From Oreohelix idahoensis (lineage: Eukaryota > Mollusca > Gastropoda > Stylommatophora > Oreohelicidae), in contig JAMPIV010022935.1 of assembly GCA_024509875.1 (NCBI GenBank), forward strand, positions 918,701 to 982,700: DNA of 64,000 nt. Reading direction: 5' to 3'. Below the pieces are notes generated by a model, which worked only from the letters and a program-made list of their open reading frames with translations, did no database searches and had not been told where the DNA came from. Position numbers and translations under genes: made by a program. Positions 45,124-59,800 of the stretch are shown here, in pieces; the first letter of the stretch is position 1; the number at the start of each line of letters is the position of its first letter.

Positions 45124-45310
45124 CAGTGTAAATGTCCATGTAAACATATTCATTTTAAAATTAATGTAAATTTCTAGCTTTAAACCAGTGTAAATGTCTA
45201 TGTGAAAATAATAATTTTGAAGTTAATGGAAGTTTCAAACTTTTCAATCAGTGTAAATATAAATGAAAACATATTCAATCTGTATTGTGAACACTTTTCA
45301 ATCGGTGGAG
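45124..45310 (+). repeat. 62-63-bp tandem repeat, about three copies
   Basis: CAGTGTAAAT starts at 45124, 45186 and 45249. Units share AAAACATATTCA/AAAATAATAATT and TTAATG blocks and are noticeably diverged. Confidence 0.65.
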
Positions 45311-46129
45311 ATGTGTGTGTGTGTGTGTGTAAACAGACTCTGTCTGTATTATTGACCTTTTTATTTGGGTGTCATGTAAGGCTAGGACTATTTTATTTAA
45401 ATGTAAAGGAAGATTTATCCCGAGGGGTTAAACCTAATTCTCATCGAGGGTAAAGTCTGAGTTAATTGGGATGGTGGTATGGGACGATAAGAACCCATAA
45501 CTATGGGGTGCAAAACGCCATACTCAGAAGAGCATTTCGTTCTATTCTTTTGCCATAGTTATTGGTGGTGCCAGCAGAAAGTACTGTCCCTGGAAAAAGA
45601 AGGGAATAGTGGACTAAGCTTTAAGACGAAGGACCCACGTGGTAGACTCTCCTTGACATTTCTTGGAAACGAGCTACCTCCGACAACCTTGACCAGAGAC
45701 GAGCGTGAGCAGTGTGAAAAGAACCAACCCATAAGAAGGAGCAGAACCGTCATTGGCTGCTAAGTACAAATCTATGCTGCCACTTGAACTTCTTGCAACA
45801 TTTCACAATGCATAACGACCGTGATGATAACTTTTCTTGATCTATAACTATTCAAATTATTTTTCAACTGTTAAAACTTAAGTGATTATTAAATTTTGTT
45901 ATTTGCAATTATTCAAATTTAACTTCAATTTAATTATTTTAAAGTTACTGCATGTTTGTCTCAGTCAATTTACTGCACGCACTCTAAACAGAGCTATACT
46001 AAAATAATAGAATTCCAGTGAGTAAATCAGTGGGTGGGGGCTTGAACAAGCTGAAATTATAAGTGCTTAAATCCGTCACAAAAGGGTCCGCAGAATTACA
46101 GAGTTAACATACTCAGCCAAAGCAGTATT
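45311..46129. other. Unassigned DNA
   Basis: Contains a short (GT)n at 45313-45330. Frames at 45503-45763 on both strands show no domain. Confidence 0.4.
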
Positions 46130-46308
46130 GTTCTCGCTTATTCTGAAAATCTTGTGAAGACTCCCTGGAGATAGAAGCGTTTTGTTTCTTCTATCTACAT
46201 CTCTGCCAAGAGTAATCGGGTGTAAAGATAGACTCCATTGAAGCCCATATTAGATACTCTTGAGTTCTGGCCACTCTTGGACCGCTACTACAAAGCTGGG
46301 GAGGCAAT
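46130..46308. repeat. Dispersed repeat family G, copy 2
   Basis: Aligns with 9350-9515 (AAAATCTTGTGAAGACTCCC, CATCTCTGCCAAGAGTAATC, GGACCGCTACTACAAAGCTG). Confidence 0.6.
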
Positions 46309-46679
46309 ACCGTCACAATTCATTACCCCTCTGATCTCTGCTGTGCACATGAGTTCAATCAGATTAATAGCATATGTCACAATATTTATGGTTTACTAAC
46401 TTGAATGTTAATATTGCTTATGTTATTGAGCATTTTCTGGCCAATCAAATCTCCCCAGATTATGGCGGTGTCACGAGGGGCGAATGAGTTTGAATTTTGA
46501 CTTTCTATACCCATTGTCCACGCCAGACATCGTTCTTCTTAAGGTATGGGAAAGCACCCAATTTTGCAACAGAGTGTGTACATAACAATGAGATATTAGT
46601 ATAACAGACCATCCAGGGACAATTAGAAGGAGCCGCCAATACGGCTCGGTTGTGTTTACATAACGGCAATAATACACAC

Positions 46680-48530
46680 GTATTATTTTGCCTAGTAACA
46701 GAGCATAACGGACGGATGGAGACAGATCAGCGATGAAACTTTAGAATGAGTCGTTTCTCATGGAACGGGCAAAGTAATATTGGATTAATGGAGACCGATA
46801 GTCTGAACGAAGATAAATATGAAAGAAAACATTATAAAGAGACTAGAAACACTGCACAGACATCAAAAGACGGACGGTGACGGATTGTCTGGGCTAAGCA
46901 AAATATGAAAGCGAACATAGCAAAATATTACAGAAAACCTTACAGAGTAATGGGGACTGGTTGTCTGAACCAAAGTAAAGACGAATGGAACATCACATAG
47001 GATTGGAAAACTTCACAAGACATCAGAAGTGAACACTGGAATCGCCAGCGGCCATTCGATCAACATATAACCCAGGAAGATTCGTCTTTCGGGATTGCTG
47101 CAGAAAGCATTCCACCAGCACGACTTGGTTCGATATTTCACGAGGAAGATTCAGGACCTGTGGTCAGTGAATTCTTTATACAGGACCAAGGTTAGTGTAC
47201 TATAGTTTGTAAATTATTAATATACATCCATTTTAATTTCAGTTATTTATATAAATATATGCATATTTTCCATAAATATAACACTGTAAATACCAGTCAC
47301 TTTTTCCCATAATACTATATTTTACACTATTAGGTACATGTGGCAATAAACACCGTGCAGAGAGTTATTATATTTATAAGATTGCACAGTTTTCAATAAC
47401 CGAGGTAAATATTAGACACTTTTCTATTACTTCTTACATTACCGGTAAACAGTGCAGTAAACGCCGCGCAGAGATTCATTATATTGGTAAGATTTAACAT
47501 ACAAGAAAACACCCACACACCACATAGATTTACGGGGTACTGATGAGGCGTTATCATTTTATCCATCTCATTGATAGAGACAGGTACCCTTCGAGATAAC
47601 TTAGCCTTTGTCTTACTACTCTGGCTGGCGTCGTTAAGACAAGCTAATACGTAGGGCCAACCAGATTTACTGCGACGACACGTATCTCACAGATATCAAT
47701 AATCACCGGAATAAAACCTACAAAAGCAACTGCGGGTTTAGGAAGGAATTTGCCAGGGCAAAGGAGCCTTTCTACACACAACCACCCACACAGAATAGTA
47801 ATCAGAAATTACACAGTAATGGATGAATTACAATTAGCCGCCCACGAGAAATTTTTATCAGAAGTGGCAGGAGCACACGGACGATCTTTTACAACCAATG
47901 TCTACGAAAATTATTGAGATCCTAAATTACCTACGGTAATGGACAGATTCTCCAAGTAAAACTGCCACGCCAACACAGAAAATATATAACACATTTATAT
48001 CAAGTACCACATGAGCAAAAAGTCATCACAACAAGTGGACATCTGCCTACCAGCCGAAGATCTGCAGCCGGGCATTGCGTTCAAAACAATCTATGAACAC
48101 GCCAACCCAACCGCGCGTGGCATTGTCAAAACTCGCATTGTGAAGAACAAAAGATCAGGCCATCGACACCTGAAGGAAATTAAGTGGGCCGTACAGTGTT
48201 ATTGAATACAGACAAAGACGTGTCCATTGTGTACCAACATCCAGAACTTTATTGACAGTCAGCCAGAGGCCAAGAAACAAGATATCCTTTTTTTAGTAGT
48301 TAGGATTAGATTAAATTCATCATCATCGCGTAGTATAGATTTAAGATTAGATTGTGTATTTTATGTATTAACTACTACCTTCTTTTCCAGGTATAGTTAG
48401 TTGTAGTTGTCATTGTATTATTTTATTTGGTTGTTGTGCTACATGTAATAATTCAATAAATGTGGTAATCGGGTTTTCGTTACCAACACTAGTAGTTTAT
48501 CTATAGATAAGGAAAGAAAGTGTGCGACAG
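46680..48530 (+). other. Unclassified region, possible LTR or transcribed repeat
   Basis: Three loose units of about 80-90 bases around GACTGGTTGTCTGAACCAAA lie at about 46780-47040. A two-unit repeat (AATAAACACCGTGCAGAGAG at 47344 and AGTAAACGCCGCGCAGAGAT at 47456) follows. AATAAA lies at 48456-48461, then 60 bases on GTGCGACAGAAATAC near 48520. The AATAAA-then-GCGACA order loosely recalls the LTR family L ends, but I see no alignment. A forward frame of 64 codons (48011-48205) has no known domain. Confidence 0.3.
48011..48205 (+). CDS. Small open frame of unknown nature
   Basis: 64 codons starting MSKKSSQQVDICLPAEDLQP, basic in the second half (KTRIVKNKRSGHRHLKEIK). Its composition looks more protein-like than the neighbouring random frames. 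I do not recognise it. It could be an exon, a gag fragment of an unknown element, or chance. No Kozak-type or splice evidence settles this. Confidence 0.2.
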   Translation: MSKKSSQQVDICLPAEDLQPGIAFKTIYEHANPTARGIVKTRIVKNKRSGHRHLKEIKWAVQCY

Positions 48531-48565
48531 AAATACAGTTCTTTCTTTCTTACTCTTCTGTCCAC

Positions 48566-48832
48566 TCAAGAGGGTAGAGGGTCGGGGGCTCGTGAGCTAT
48601 AGGAGAGGATAGATAGATTGGTAGGAGTGACAGTGTCACGAGATTCAGAATCACTGGGATTATCTGCGGAGAACTTATCACAAAGTCTCAAATTCGCCTC
48701 CTCCCACTCCTGCTGTCTATCTTTACCCGGTTGACTGGCAAATTTGAGCCATTGACAACGCCTGCACCACAAAGATAACTCTCCCTGGTTAATCCTCGGG
48801 TTAACCGTGTGACAGGCGGCCACATGTGCCAT
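48566..48832 (-). CDS. Small open frame with a Cys/His cluster, unknown
   Basis: 88 codons on the minus strand starting MAHVAACHTVNPRINQGELS. HVAACH is followed 15 or so residues later by LWCRRCQWLKFA, a possible metal-binding Cys/His set. The rest is acidic and serine-rich. There is no family I can name and no partner in the window. It may be a fragment of a retroelement or host protein. Confidence 0.25.
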   Translation of the reverse strand: MAHVAACHTVNPRINQGELSLWCRRCQWLKFASQPGKDRQQEWEEANLRLCDKFSADNPSDSESRDTVTPTNLSILSYSSRAPDPLPS

Positions 48833-49075
48833 TAATATGAACCAAAGATCAGACAGTTTTATCGTTTTTCAATGTTTCATAATTTAACGCCATGCTTTAT
48901 GCACTAGACATGTCCTGTTCGGTTACAATTCTTTTCAGAGTCGCATTTTTTGTGTGTGAATAATGGGGAGTGGGGTCCCGGCCTTTATGCTCCCTCCTCC
49001 AAATTTTCATATTGTGTTTAGGTCGACAAGACCTTTTTGGGTGCTGCGTTTATAAACGCTAGATAACATACGTGC

Positions 49076-52000
49076 TATGATGATGTCAATCTGTTGGGGA
49101 TCAGTCGTGTGTTGATGCCAAGATGTCTATGATGATGTCAGTCTGTTGGTCAGTCCGTGCTGTTGTAAGATGTCTATGATGATGTCAGTCTGTTGGTCAG
49201 TCCATGCTGTTGTACGATGTCTATGATGATGTCAGTCTGTTGGTCAGTCCGTGCTGTTGTAAGATGTCTATAATGATGACAATCTCTATGATGATGTCAG
49301 TCTGTTGGTCAGTCCGTGCTGTTGTAAGATGTCTATGATGATGTCAGTCTGTTGGTCAGTCCGTGCTGTTGTAAGATGTCTATGATGATGTCAGTCTGTT
49401 GGTCAGTCCGTGCTGTTGTAAGATGTCTATGATGATGTCAGTCTATTGGTACAGTCCGTGCTATTGTAAGATGTCTATGATGATGTCAGTCTGTTTGTCA
49501 GTCCGTGCTGTTGTAAGATGTCTATGATGATGTCAATCTGTTGGTCATTCCATGCTGTTGTAAAGTTCCTCTATGATGAATGTCAGTGCTGTTGGGACCT
49601 TCCGGTGCTGTTGTAAGATGTCATATGATGTCAGTCCAGTTGTTTGGCAGGTTTTTTGCTGTTGTAAGATGTCTTGATGATGAGTGACAATCTGTTGGTC
49701 AGTCTGTGCTGTTGTAAGATGTCTATGATGATGTCAGTCTGTTGGTCAGTCCGTGCTGTTGTAAGATGTCTATGATGATGTCAGTCTGTTGGTCAGTCCG
49801 TGCTGTTGTAAGATGTCTATGATGATGTCAATCTGTTGCTCAGTCCATGCTGTTGTGCTGTTGTAAGATGTCTATGATGATGTCAGTCTGTTGGTCAGTC
49901 CGTGCTGTTGTAAGATGTCTATGATGATGTCAGTCTGTTGGTCAGTCCGTGCTGTTGTAAGATGTCTATGATGATGTCAGTCTGTTGGTCAGTCCGTGCT
50001 GTTGTAAGGTGTCTATGATGATGTCAGTCTGTTGGTCAGTCCGTGCTGTTGTAAGATGTCTATGATGATGTCAGTCTGTTGGACAGTCCGTGCTGTTGTA
50101 AGATGTCTATGATGATGTCAGTCTGTTGGTCAGTCCGTGCTGTTGTAAGATGTCTATGATGATGTCAGTCTGTTGGTCAGTCCGTGCTGTTGTAAGATGT
50201 CTATGATGATGTCAGTCAGCCCATGCTGTTGTAAGATGTCTATGATGATGTCAGTCTGTTGGTCAGTCCATGATGTTGTAAGATGTCTATGACGATGTCA
50301 GTCTGTTGGTCAGTCCGTGTTGTTGTAAGATGTCTATGATGATGTCAGTCTGTTGGTCAGTCCGTGCTGTTGGAAGATGTCTATGATGATGTCAGTCTGT
50401 TGGTCAGTCCGGGCTGTTGTAAGATGTCTATGATGATGTCAGTCTGTTGGTCAGTCTGTGCTGTTGTAAGATGTCTATGATGATGTCATTCTGTTGGTCA
50501 ATCCATGCTGTTGTAAGATGTCTATGATGATGTCAGTCTGTTGGTCAGTCCGTGCTGTTGTAAGATGTCTATGATGATGTCAATCTGTTGGTCAGTCCAT
50601 GCTGTTGTAAGATGTCTATGAATGATTTCAGTCTATTGGTCAGTCTGTGCTGTTGTAAGATGTCTACGATGATGTCAGTCTGTTGGTCAGTCTGTGCTGT
50701 TGTAAGATGTCTATGATGATGTCAGTATGTTGGTCAGTCCGTGCTGTTGTAAAACATCTATGATGATGTCAGTCTGTTGATCAGTCTGTGCTGTTGTAAG
50801 ATGTCTATGGTGACGTCAGTCTGTTGGTCAGTCTGTGCTGTTGTAAGATGTCTATGATGATGTCAATCTGTTGGTCAGTCCGTGCTGTTGTAAGATGTCT
50901 ATGATGATGTCAGTCTGTTGGTCAGTCCGTGCTGTTGTAAGATGTCTATGATGATGTCAGTCTGTTGGTCAGTCCGTGCTGTTGTAAGATGTCTATGATG
51001 ATGTCAGGTGCTGTTGTAAGATGTCTATAATGATGACAGTCTGTTGGTCAGTCTGTGCTGTTGTAAGATGTCTATGATGATGTCAGTCTGTTGGTCAGTC
51101 CGTGCTGTTGTAAGATGTCTATGATGATGTCAGTCTGTTGGCCAGTCCGTGCTGTTGTAAGATGTCTATGATGATGTCAATCTGTTGCTCAGTCCATGCT
51201 GTTGTAAGATGTCTATGATGATGTCAGTCTGTTGGTCAGTCCGTGCTGTTGTAAGATGTCTATGATGATGTCAGTCTGTTGGTCAGTCCGTGCTGTTGTA
51301 AGATGTCTATGATGATGTCAGTCTGTTGGTCAGTCCGTGCTGTTGTAAGATGTCTATGATGATGTCTAATCTGTATTGGTCAGTCTGTTGTCAGGTAAGA
51401 TGTCCAATGATGTTGTAAGAATATGTTTTGGGGGTGATTGGTTGTGTTGTTGTGCCTATGTCATTCTATGTGGTCAGTCTGTTGGTCAGTCCATGCTGTT
51501 GTAAGATGTCTCTGATGATGTCAGTCTGTTGGTCAGTCCAGTGTGTTGTAAGATGTCTCATTGATGTCTTGTCTGTTGGTCAGTCTGTTGTAAGATGGTC
51601 TTGATGATGTCATGTTTTGGTCCGAATGATGTTGTAAGATGTCTATGATGATGTCAGTCTGTTGGTCAGTCCGTGTTGTTGTAAGATGTCTATGATGATG
51701 TCAGTCTGTTGGTCAGTCCGTGCTGTTGGAAGATGTCTATGATGATGTTAGTCAGTCCATGCTGTTGTAGATGTCTATGATGATGTCAGTCTGAAGTCAG
51801 TCGAGGGTGCTGTTGTAAGATGTCTATGATGATGTCAGTCTGTTGGTCAGTCCGTGCTGTTGTAAGATGTCTATGATGATGTCAGTCTGTTGGTCAGTTC
51901 GTGCTGTTGTAAGATGTCTATGATGATGTCAGTCTGTTGGTCAGTCCGTGCTGTTGTAAGATGTCTATGATGATGTCAAGACGTCTTTGATGACGTCAGT

Positions 52001-53600
52001 CTGTTGGTCAGTCCGTGCTGTTGTAAGATGTCTATGATGATGTCAGTCTGTTGGTCAGTCCGTGCTGTTGTAAGATGTCTATGATGATGTCAGTCTGTTG
52101 GTCAGTCCGTGCTGTTGTAAGATGTCTATGATGATGTCAGTCTGTTGGTCAGTCCGTGCCGTTATAAGATGTTTATGATGATGTCAGTCTGTTGGTCAGT
52201 CCGTGCTGTTGTAAGATGTCTATGATCTGTCAGTCTGTTGGTCAGTCCGTGCTGTTGTAAGATGTCTATGATGATGTCAGTAAGCCCATGCTGTTGTAAG
52301 ATGTCTATGATGATGTCAGTCTGTTGGTCAGTCCGTGGAGTTATAAGATGTCTTTGATGATGTCAGTCCAGTCTGTTGGCCAGTCCATGCTGTTGTAAGA
52401 TGTCTATAATGATGACAATCTGTTGGTCACCATAAATAAGAAACGTCAGTCGTGGCTTGCTGTTTTGTAAGATGTCTTTGATGATGCTAAATTATGTTGG
52501 TCGTCCTTCCATGTGTTATACGATTTACCAACTATGGATGATGTCAGTCTGATTTTGGTCGGACCAGTCCGTGTTGTTGTTCAAGATGTCTATGGGAGGA
52601 TGTCATTGTCTGTTAGTAATCCGTGTGTTTGTAAGATGTTATGGATGATGTCAAGGTTGTTGGTCACGTCGTTGTGACTGTTGTAAGACGTTTATGATGA
52701 TGTCAAAATTGTTGGAACAAAGTCAGTTGTGTGGTAACAGACGCTCTTAGTGATTGATGTCTAGTATGTTGGTCAGTCCGTGATGTTGTAAGATGTCTAG
52801 TGATGACTCAACAAGGGAGGTAGCGTTGCTGCTTATATAAGGTAAATGCACGATGACAAAGGTATGTTGGTCGTATAGATAACCGCTATCTTCGCAAGAT
52901 AACTCTGTTGGTTTCAAATCGTTGGTCACCCTGTCAGGGTGTGGTAAGAGTTACAACCAGATGATTTCATGGTAATGGTGTGGTCCATTAATGGTCCTGT
53001 GTAGTAGACAATTTATGATGATGAGTGTAAGACTGGAGTCCGTTGTAAAACACTTGTAAAGTTGTTATGTGGACGTTCCTCAGGTTACTATTGGTAAGTC
53101 GGGCTGTTGTAGTGTTATTGTATGATGTCAGTTGTGGTATTTCGTGTTGTTAATAAGATGTTTATGATGTAGTGACAATTGGTTGGTAGTCATGTTGTTG
53201 TATCATGGTTATTAGATTGTAGTCAATTGGTCGTGTGCATGTATGTATTATGTCATACTTCATGATGACAAAAGTAGTATGTGTTGTTGTACCAGACTGT
53301 CTATGTGTGTCAGTTGTTGGTAACATGCTGACAGTTATTGCAGTGTTATGATGATGTAGTCGAGTTGTTGGAGTCGGTACTGTTTGATACTGTCTATACA
53401 TGATGAACATTGTTGGTCAGTTGTAGCGTTGTAAGATGTCTATGATGATGTCAGTTGTGGTCAAGCTGTGTGTGACCAAAAACACCAATAACTTGTGATG
53501 GATGAGGGTAGTCTGGTGATGTGTGTGTTGAAAGATGTTATGGTGATGTCAGTCTGTTGGTACATTCATGTGTTGTAATTAGAATGTATATAGAGTGATG
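49076..53600 (+). repeat. 47-bp satellite, forward arm
   Basis: Head-to-tail monomers of 47 bases; 50101-50147 is a typical one. About 70 monomers fill 49076-52440, most differing at 0-3 bases, commonly CCGTG/CCATG/CTGTG before CTGTTG. Some monomers are shortened (for example around 50205-50225 and 51003-51010). 51370-51620 is a scrambled patch, and from about 52440 to 53600 monomers become hard to follow. The period is not divisible by three, so the many short frames here are meaningless. It could be centromeric, subtelomeric or interstitial; nothing in the window decides this. Confidence 0.95.
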
Positions 53601-53890
53601 ATTGTATCTTTTTTTTTCCCCTATAACATACCTGTAGACGGAAGTTATTAGTAATTCACCCGAACCCAAAGACCTTAAACTGGATGGAATCCATAGCCAA
53701 TTTTCACTTGACCCATGTAGATCCAGCACCCTATAGTGTTGGACCAATCAAAAAGTACTGAAGCATGGTATATGAACCGTAAAAGAGACTGGAAAAGTTT
53801 ATTTATTATAGACTGCTAATTCCCACCCATTTCAGGATGGACTCGAGATTGGCTGACTATAATACAACATTTATAATCGGATGCACTGAC
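53600..53890. other. Spacer between the two satellite arms
   Basis: About 290 bases with no recognisable monomer in either orientation, beginning with a T/C run (53610-53622). No match elsewhere in the window seen. Confidence 0.6.
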
Positions 53891-56800
53891 TCTAACTAAT
53901 TCTCATAGACATTTCAAGTGATCGTGAATTACAGCCTATTCAAGTCGGGGATGAAGATGATTAGCCTCACAGACTGGGACTGAAACATCATTGGAATATA
54001 TATAATTTCAAGGATGACAAAGATGATTATAGGGTAATCTTACAAACAGGGATGTATAGATGAATATATAGGGGAATCTTTTTACGTGTGTAAGATGATA
54101 TTAGGAACCCCATATATGACTGACCAAACAGATGACATCATCAACAGGAGTCTCTAACAGCCTCCCTTGAGAACATATCTTTAGATATCCTTTAATTTAC
54201 AAAAGCGATTCTGGGGGACTGTAATTCCAAACAGAGTTGAATAATTTAAATTTACAACAGCCTCGGGAACTGACCAACGAGATGACATCATATAGAATCC
54301 TGTTTACAAACAGACTTGGCCATGTAAACAGAGATCCTTGACATCATCATAGACAATATTTAAACAGACGGACTGACCATACAACTGTCGCTGACATCAT
54401 CATAGACCATCTTACAAAGACGGAAATGTCTCAACAGCCTATAGAGCTGACTGACATCATCATAGACTATCTTACAACACAGATTGGACTGACCAACAGA
54501 ATTGACATCATCATAGACATCTTAAACAGCGACGGGACTGGTCAAAAGCAAGACAGATTGGAATCATAAAGTGACATTTACAAACAGCATTGGACTGACA
54601 CCAGATGTAATCATCTATACCATAGACTAAAAAGTTTGCTGTTAAGATGATCATCCATCGGACCATTTACAAACTGAGGGATGTCCAAAGATGGATGACA
54701 TCATATATAGAAATTATACAACAGTAGGTTAGAACCGATGATGCTTCGAACCATATAGATTCATTAAAAATTGCGGATGACAATCATAGACTGTTTTATA
54801 ACAGCGTTTCATAGATGACTGACCAAACAGGACTGAATCTTCATAGGACATATAAACAGCATGGAATGGGACCAACAAGATTGACATCATCCTAGACATC
54901 TTTACAACAGCACGGACTGTACCAACAGAGATATGACATCATCATAGACATCTTACAACAGCACGGACTGACCAACAGAGTGGGACATTCATCATAGAAT
55001 CTTTAAATACAGCCATGGTACTCTGACAAAGATTGATATCATAGACATCTGTACAACAGCATTGGAATGACCAACAGACTGACATCATCATAAAGTGGTG
55101 TGTACAAGTGCCTGGATGACAACAGCCCCTGACATCATCTTGACAGACGTCTGACATCTGCAAAGGAAGGTCCAGTAGCCAAAGTATTAGTCATCATAGA
55201 CTCTTTAATTCATGGACGGTTTAACTGTTCCAATCAGGATCTGACTTACCCCCCATCAGGGACACCCCCTTACAACAGCATTGTTCGCCCCCCCCCCCGC
55301 CCCCCTCCCCCCCCCTCCCCCCCACCCCCCCCCTGATGTCAAAAGACTGATTCCTCACTAGGACCTTTGAAACAAAATGATAAGATTGATCTATAGCCCC
55401 TCCCCCACCCCCCCCAGCACCCCCCCTCCGAACAGCATGGAACCCCCCAATAGACTAGGATGTTGACAATTATGGATGAAAAGATGTGACTATAGACATT
55501 AATCCAGCATGGAATGACCAACAGCTTGACATCGGTTAGAGCATTTACAACAGTACGGAATGACAAACCGATCTGTACCTCATGAATTAGGAATTTACAA
55601 CAGCATGGAGCTGATCAACAGCACTGATCATCACTATAGGACCTTTACAATAGCATGATGACAAAGGACTGAATTATAGAATCTTACATACAACAGATGG
55701 GTGAAACCAGATTTGAATCCTCATTCGGCACATCTTAAACAGCACACAGGATGACCAAAGACTGGACATCTTCATATAGGACACGTCTTTAACAACAAGC
55801 ACGGATGACCAACAGATGACATCATCATAGAATCTTACAACATGCAAGAGAAAGGATGGACTGACCAAAGATTGACAGATCATATAGACATCTATTAGAA
55901 ACAGCAAGACTTGGCAAAGATGAATCTATAGACATTTAAAAGACGAGGATGGATTATTATCAGTACGCAGGACTGGATGATGGTCTGAATCTGCATAGAA
56001 TCTTACTAAAACAGCAAGGGATTGAAAGAGTACTGACCAACGAGGATTGACAATTATAGAATCTTACAACTGCAAGGATGAATGAACCAAAAGAATGGAT
56101 CATCATCTTTTGACATCTCTATACAACAACACGGATGACCAACAGACTGAACATCATCATAGACATCTTGCACACATCATGGATGACAAAGATTTTGACC
56201 ATCATCATAGACATCTTTACAACAGCAACGGATGGACAACAGACCTGACTGACATCTTCATAGACATTTACAACAACATGGGGACTTGACCAACAAGATT
56301 GACATCATCATAGACATCTTACAACAGCACGGACTGACCAACAGACTGACATCATCATAGACATCTTACTACAGCAAAGGACTGACCAAATAGAATTTGA
56401 CATCATGTTACATAGACATCTTACAACAGCACGGACTGACCAAACAGATGACATCATCAAAGACATTCTTACAATAGCGGAAAAACTGACAACAGAATGA
56501 CATTCATCATAGAAATCTTACCAACAGCATGGAGTCTGACCAAAACAGGATTGACATCCATCCATAGACGTCTTCTTACAACCACGACGGATGCATGATC
56601 AAACAGAATGATTCATCTTTAGGATGACAACAGACGAATATACACGACTGGAACAACAGACTGATGATGATTCATTAGACATCTTACAAAACAGCATGGG
56701 GACTGACAACAGATTGACATCATCATAGACATCTTACAACAGCCACGGGGATGGCCAAAACAGATGTTGACATTCATCAGATAAGCACTCACTTGACATT

Positions 56801-59800
56801 CAAGAATAACAGCATGATGACGCCAAAAGACCATTATCATAGAATTTAAACAGCATGAAAGACTGTAATATCAACAGAGATTTAGAACCGCTTGAACATC
56901 ATACATAGACATCTTACAAACAGCACGGACTGACGAAACAGACCGGACATCATCATAGACATGTTACAACAGCTCATGGGTTGTCTGACCTAACCAGACT
57001 TGAATATCATAGACATCTTTCACAGCCATTACAACACTCACAGGATCTGACACAACAGACTATGTATCATTATAGACATTTACAACCTGGCAACAGCATG
57101 GACCTGGACCTAACAGACGGGATCTGACATATCATATACTTTTACAAAACGGATGACCAACTTAACATATCATCATAGACTAGCTTAAACAGCAGAATGA
57201 CCAACAGATTGAAATCTATTCATAGAAGCCATCTTTCAGAAGCGGGTGAGAACAGGGACTGATTCATAAGACATTTACATCAAACGTACCATTAAGACTA
57301 GTCTGACATCATTTTGAATTTTAAACAGCACGGATGCAAACGACACTGGACTGTACCATATCATAGACAAACATCTGCACCTTTACACACATCATGGTGA
57401 ACTGGACCCCAAAGATTGACATCATCTAGGCATCTTATACAAAAGACGGGGACTGTTCTTTGATTACATCTGATTATTAGAATTTTTACACAACAGGCTA
57501 CGGGAATGGCCAACAGGATTTCATCCATCATAGACATCTTTTACAACAGCAGTAGGATAGACCAACAGATTGATATCATAAATTAAAAAGAGGATCATCA
57601 TAGACGATCTCATAGTAGCATCCTAAAAAAGAGGATATTTTACCAATAGATGAAATCACTATAGTACATTCTTACAATACAGTTATGGATTGACCATAAT
57701 AGACCATGAATTATTACATAGACCATCTTACAACAGCATCAGGATGACAACAGACTTGTCATCTTCGCATTAGAGTTGCTCTCAATGGAAACGATGATGG
57801 CAACGGAGACTGATCATATATAGACCATTCTTGTTACTAGGCCAGGCATCAGGATGACCAACAGACCTGACTATCATAGAATCTTATCAAAGGATGGTAC
57901 TAATGAGCATTAATCATACATATTCATATCAAAAGTGAAGGCAATGAGCCAAGACAAGATGAATCTCATAGATTATCTTCAAACAGCACGGGACTGACCA
58001 ACGATGGATCATCTTTTTTTGAAATTTACAAAAGCATGGATTGACCAAACAGGACTGAATACCGCCATAGACATCATTTCCACATTACCGGATGTGATCT
58101 AACAGTTGACTGACATCATTATAGGAAATCTTACATAATTCGAGCACAGGATGACCTAAACAGACTAGACCATGAGCATCAATAGACATTTACATAACTT
58201 CACGGAAGCTTGACAAAGATAGATCTTGACATTTCATCAAAGTGAGACATGTCTTCGAATTTAAACAAGCAAGGATGACCAACAGACAGAATCTTCTAGA
58301 CCATGTCAGTATACGCTGGGATCGATCTTGTACGAACAGATTGTCATCAGTCTGTTGACCATGTTTCAGTTGGTATTCCTGACTGAACTATCGATCAGAA
58401 TGGTACCATCTTAGTTCTACAAGACATATCAGCATCAGGCACGAAATTGACCAATCGATGACTGACTATCCATAGTAGAACTAGACATCTCTCTTACAAG
58501 CACTGACTTGATCAACAGATTGACATTATCCATAGCTCTCTTTGTACACAGATAGATTGTCACCATACAGATGATATCATCACAGGAAATCTTACAATGC
58601 ACGCACTGGAGCTGAGCCCAAACAGATCCTTCGACCTACCTTGACTTCTCATATCATCTAGACATCTAATATAACAGCACGACTGTCACGGAAACATACT
58701 GACCATCATTAAAGACAGGATATTACTGAACATATCATAGGACATTGGCTACATAAAAGCGACTGGACATATCATAGAATCTTACGCACCGCTCAGACTG
58801 ACATCATCATTGTCATCATTATAGACATACGTTACTACAAAACAGCATGGCCAACCAGACTCCACTGACATAGCAAAGTACATTCTTCGTAACTTCGATG
58901 AGGGCTGACCATATCAAGACCTGCACAACAGTACATCATAGAACATGCTTCTTACAACAGAAAACTGGCCATAGACCAACCTGACATTGACTATCATAGA
59001 AATCTAATACCATCTTCACGGACTGGCACCGGAGATGTTACTTCACTTCCTAGACATTCTTAACACCCATGAACTGACCAACAGATGAATCATCTTAGAC
59101 ATTCTTACAAACTTGCAAGGGATCTCACCTGATAACCATATCTAGACTGACTCATCATCATAGACATCTATAACTTCACGGACTGACCAACAGACTGACA
59201 TCATCATTAGGGACATCTTACAAATAGCATGTATGGGGGCCCTGTCGGACATCATCGGATAGACATCTTTACGTGAGACATTCTTAGGCACGGTTAGTGG
59301 TGGTGTTGGGGATGCGCTCTGCCCAACAGACTGGACAACATTAACGACGTCTCTTACATAGCATGATTCTATACAAACAGATGACTCATATCGACAAGAT
59401 CTTGCAACAACACGACTGATCACAGATTGATCATGCATTAATAGACATGCATACAACAGCACGAGACTTTGGACAAACAGTGACTGACTTTATCATTAGA
59501 CAATCTTTCCACACGAGCATGGACTGCACCATGTAGATGACCATTCATAGATTAGACATCTTACATACAACACGGACTGACCAAAGACTGACATATCATA
59601 GACATTTGCAACACACTGAATGAATCAACAGTTGGCATCATCATAGACATCTTTACAACAGCAGGATGGTGCAACAGATGGACTGACATCATATAGCATG
59701 TTAAAATTCATGGATGACCAACAGATGACATCATTTCATAGACATTTTAAACAGCACGGATGATGACAACATACTTGACATCATATCATAGACATTTACA

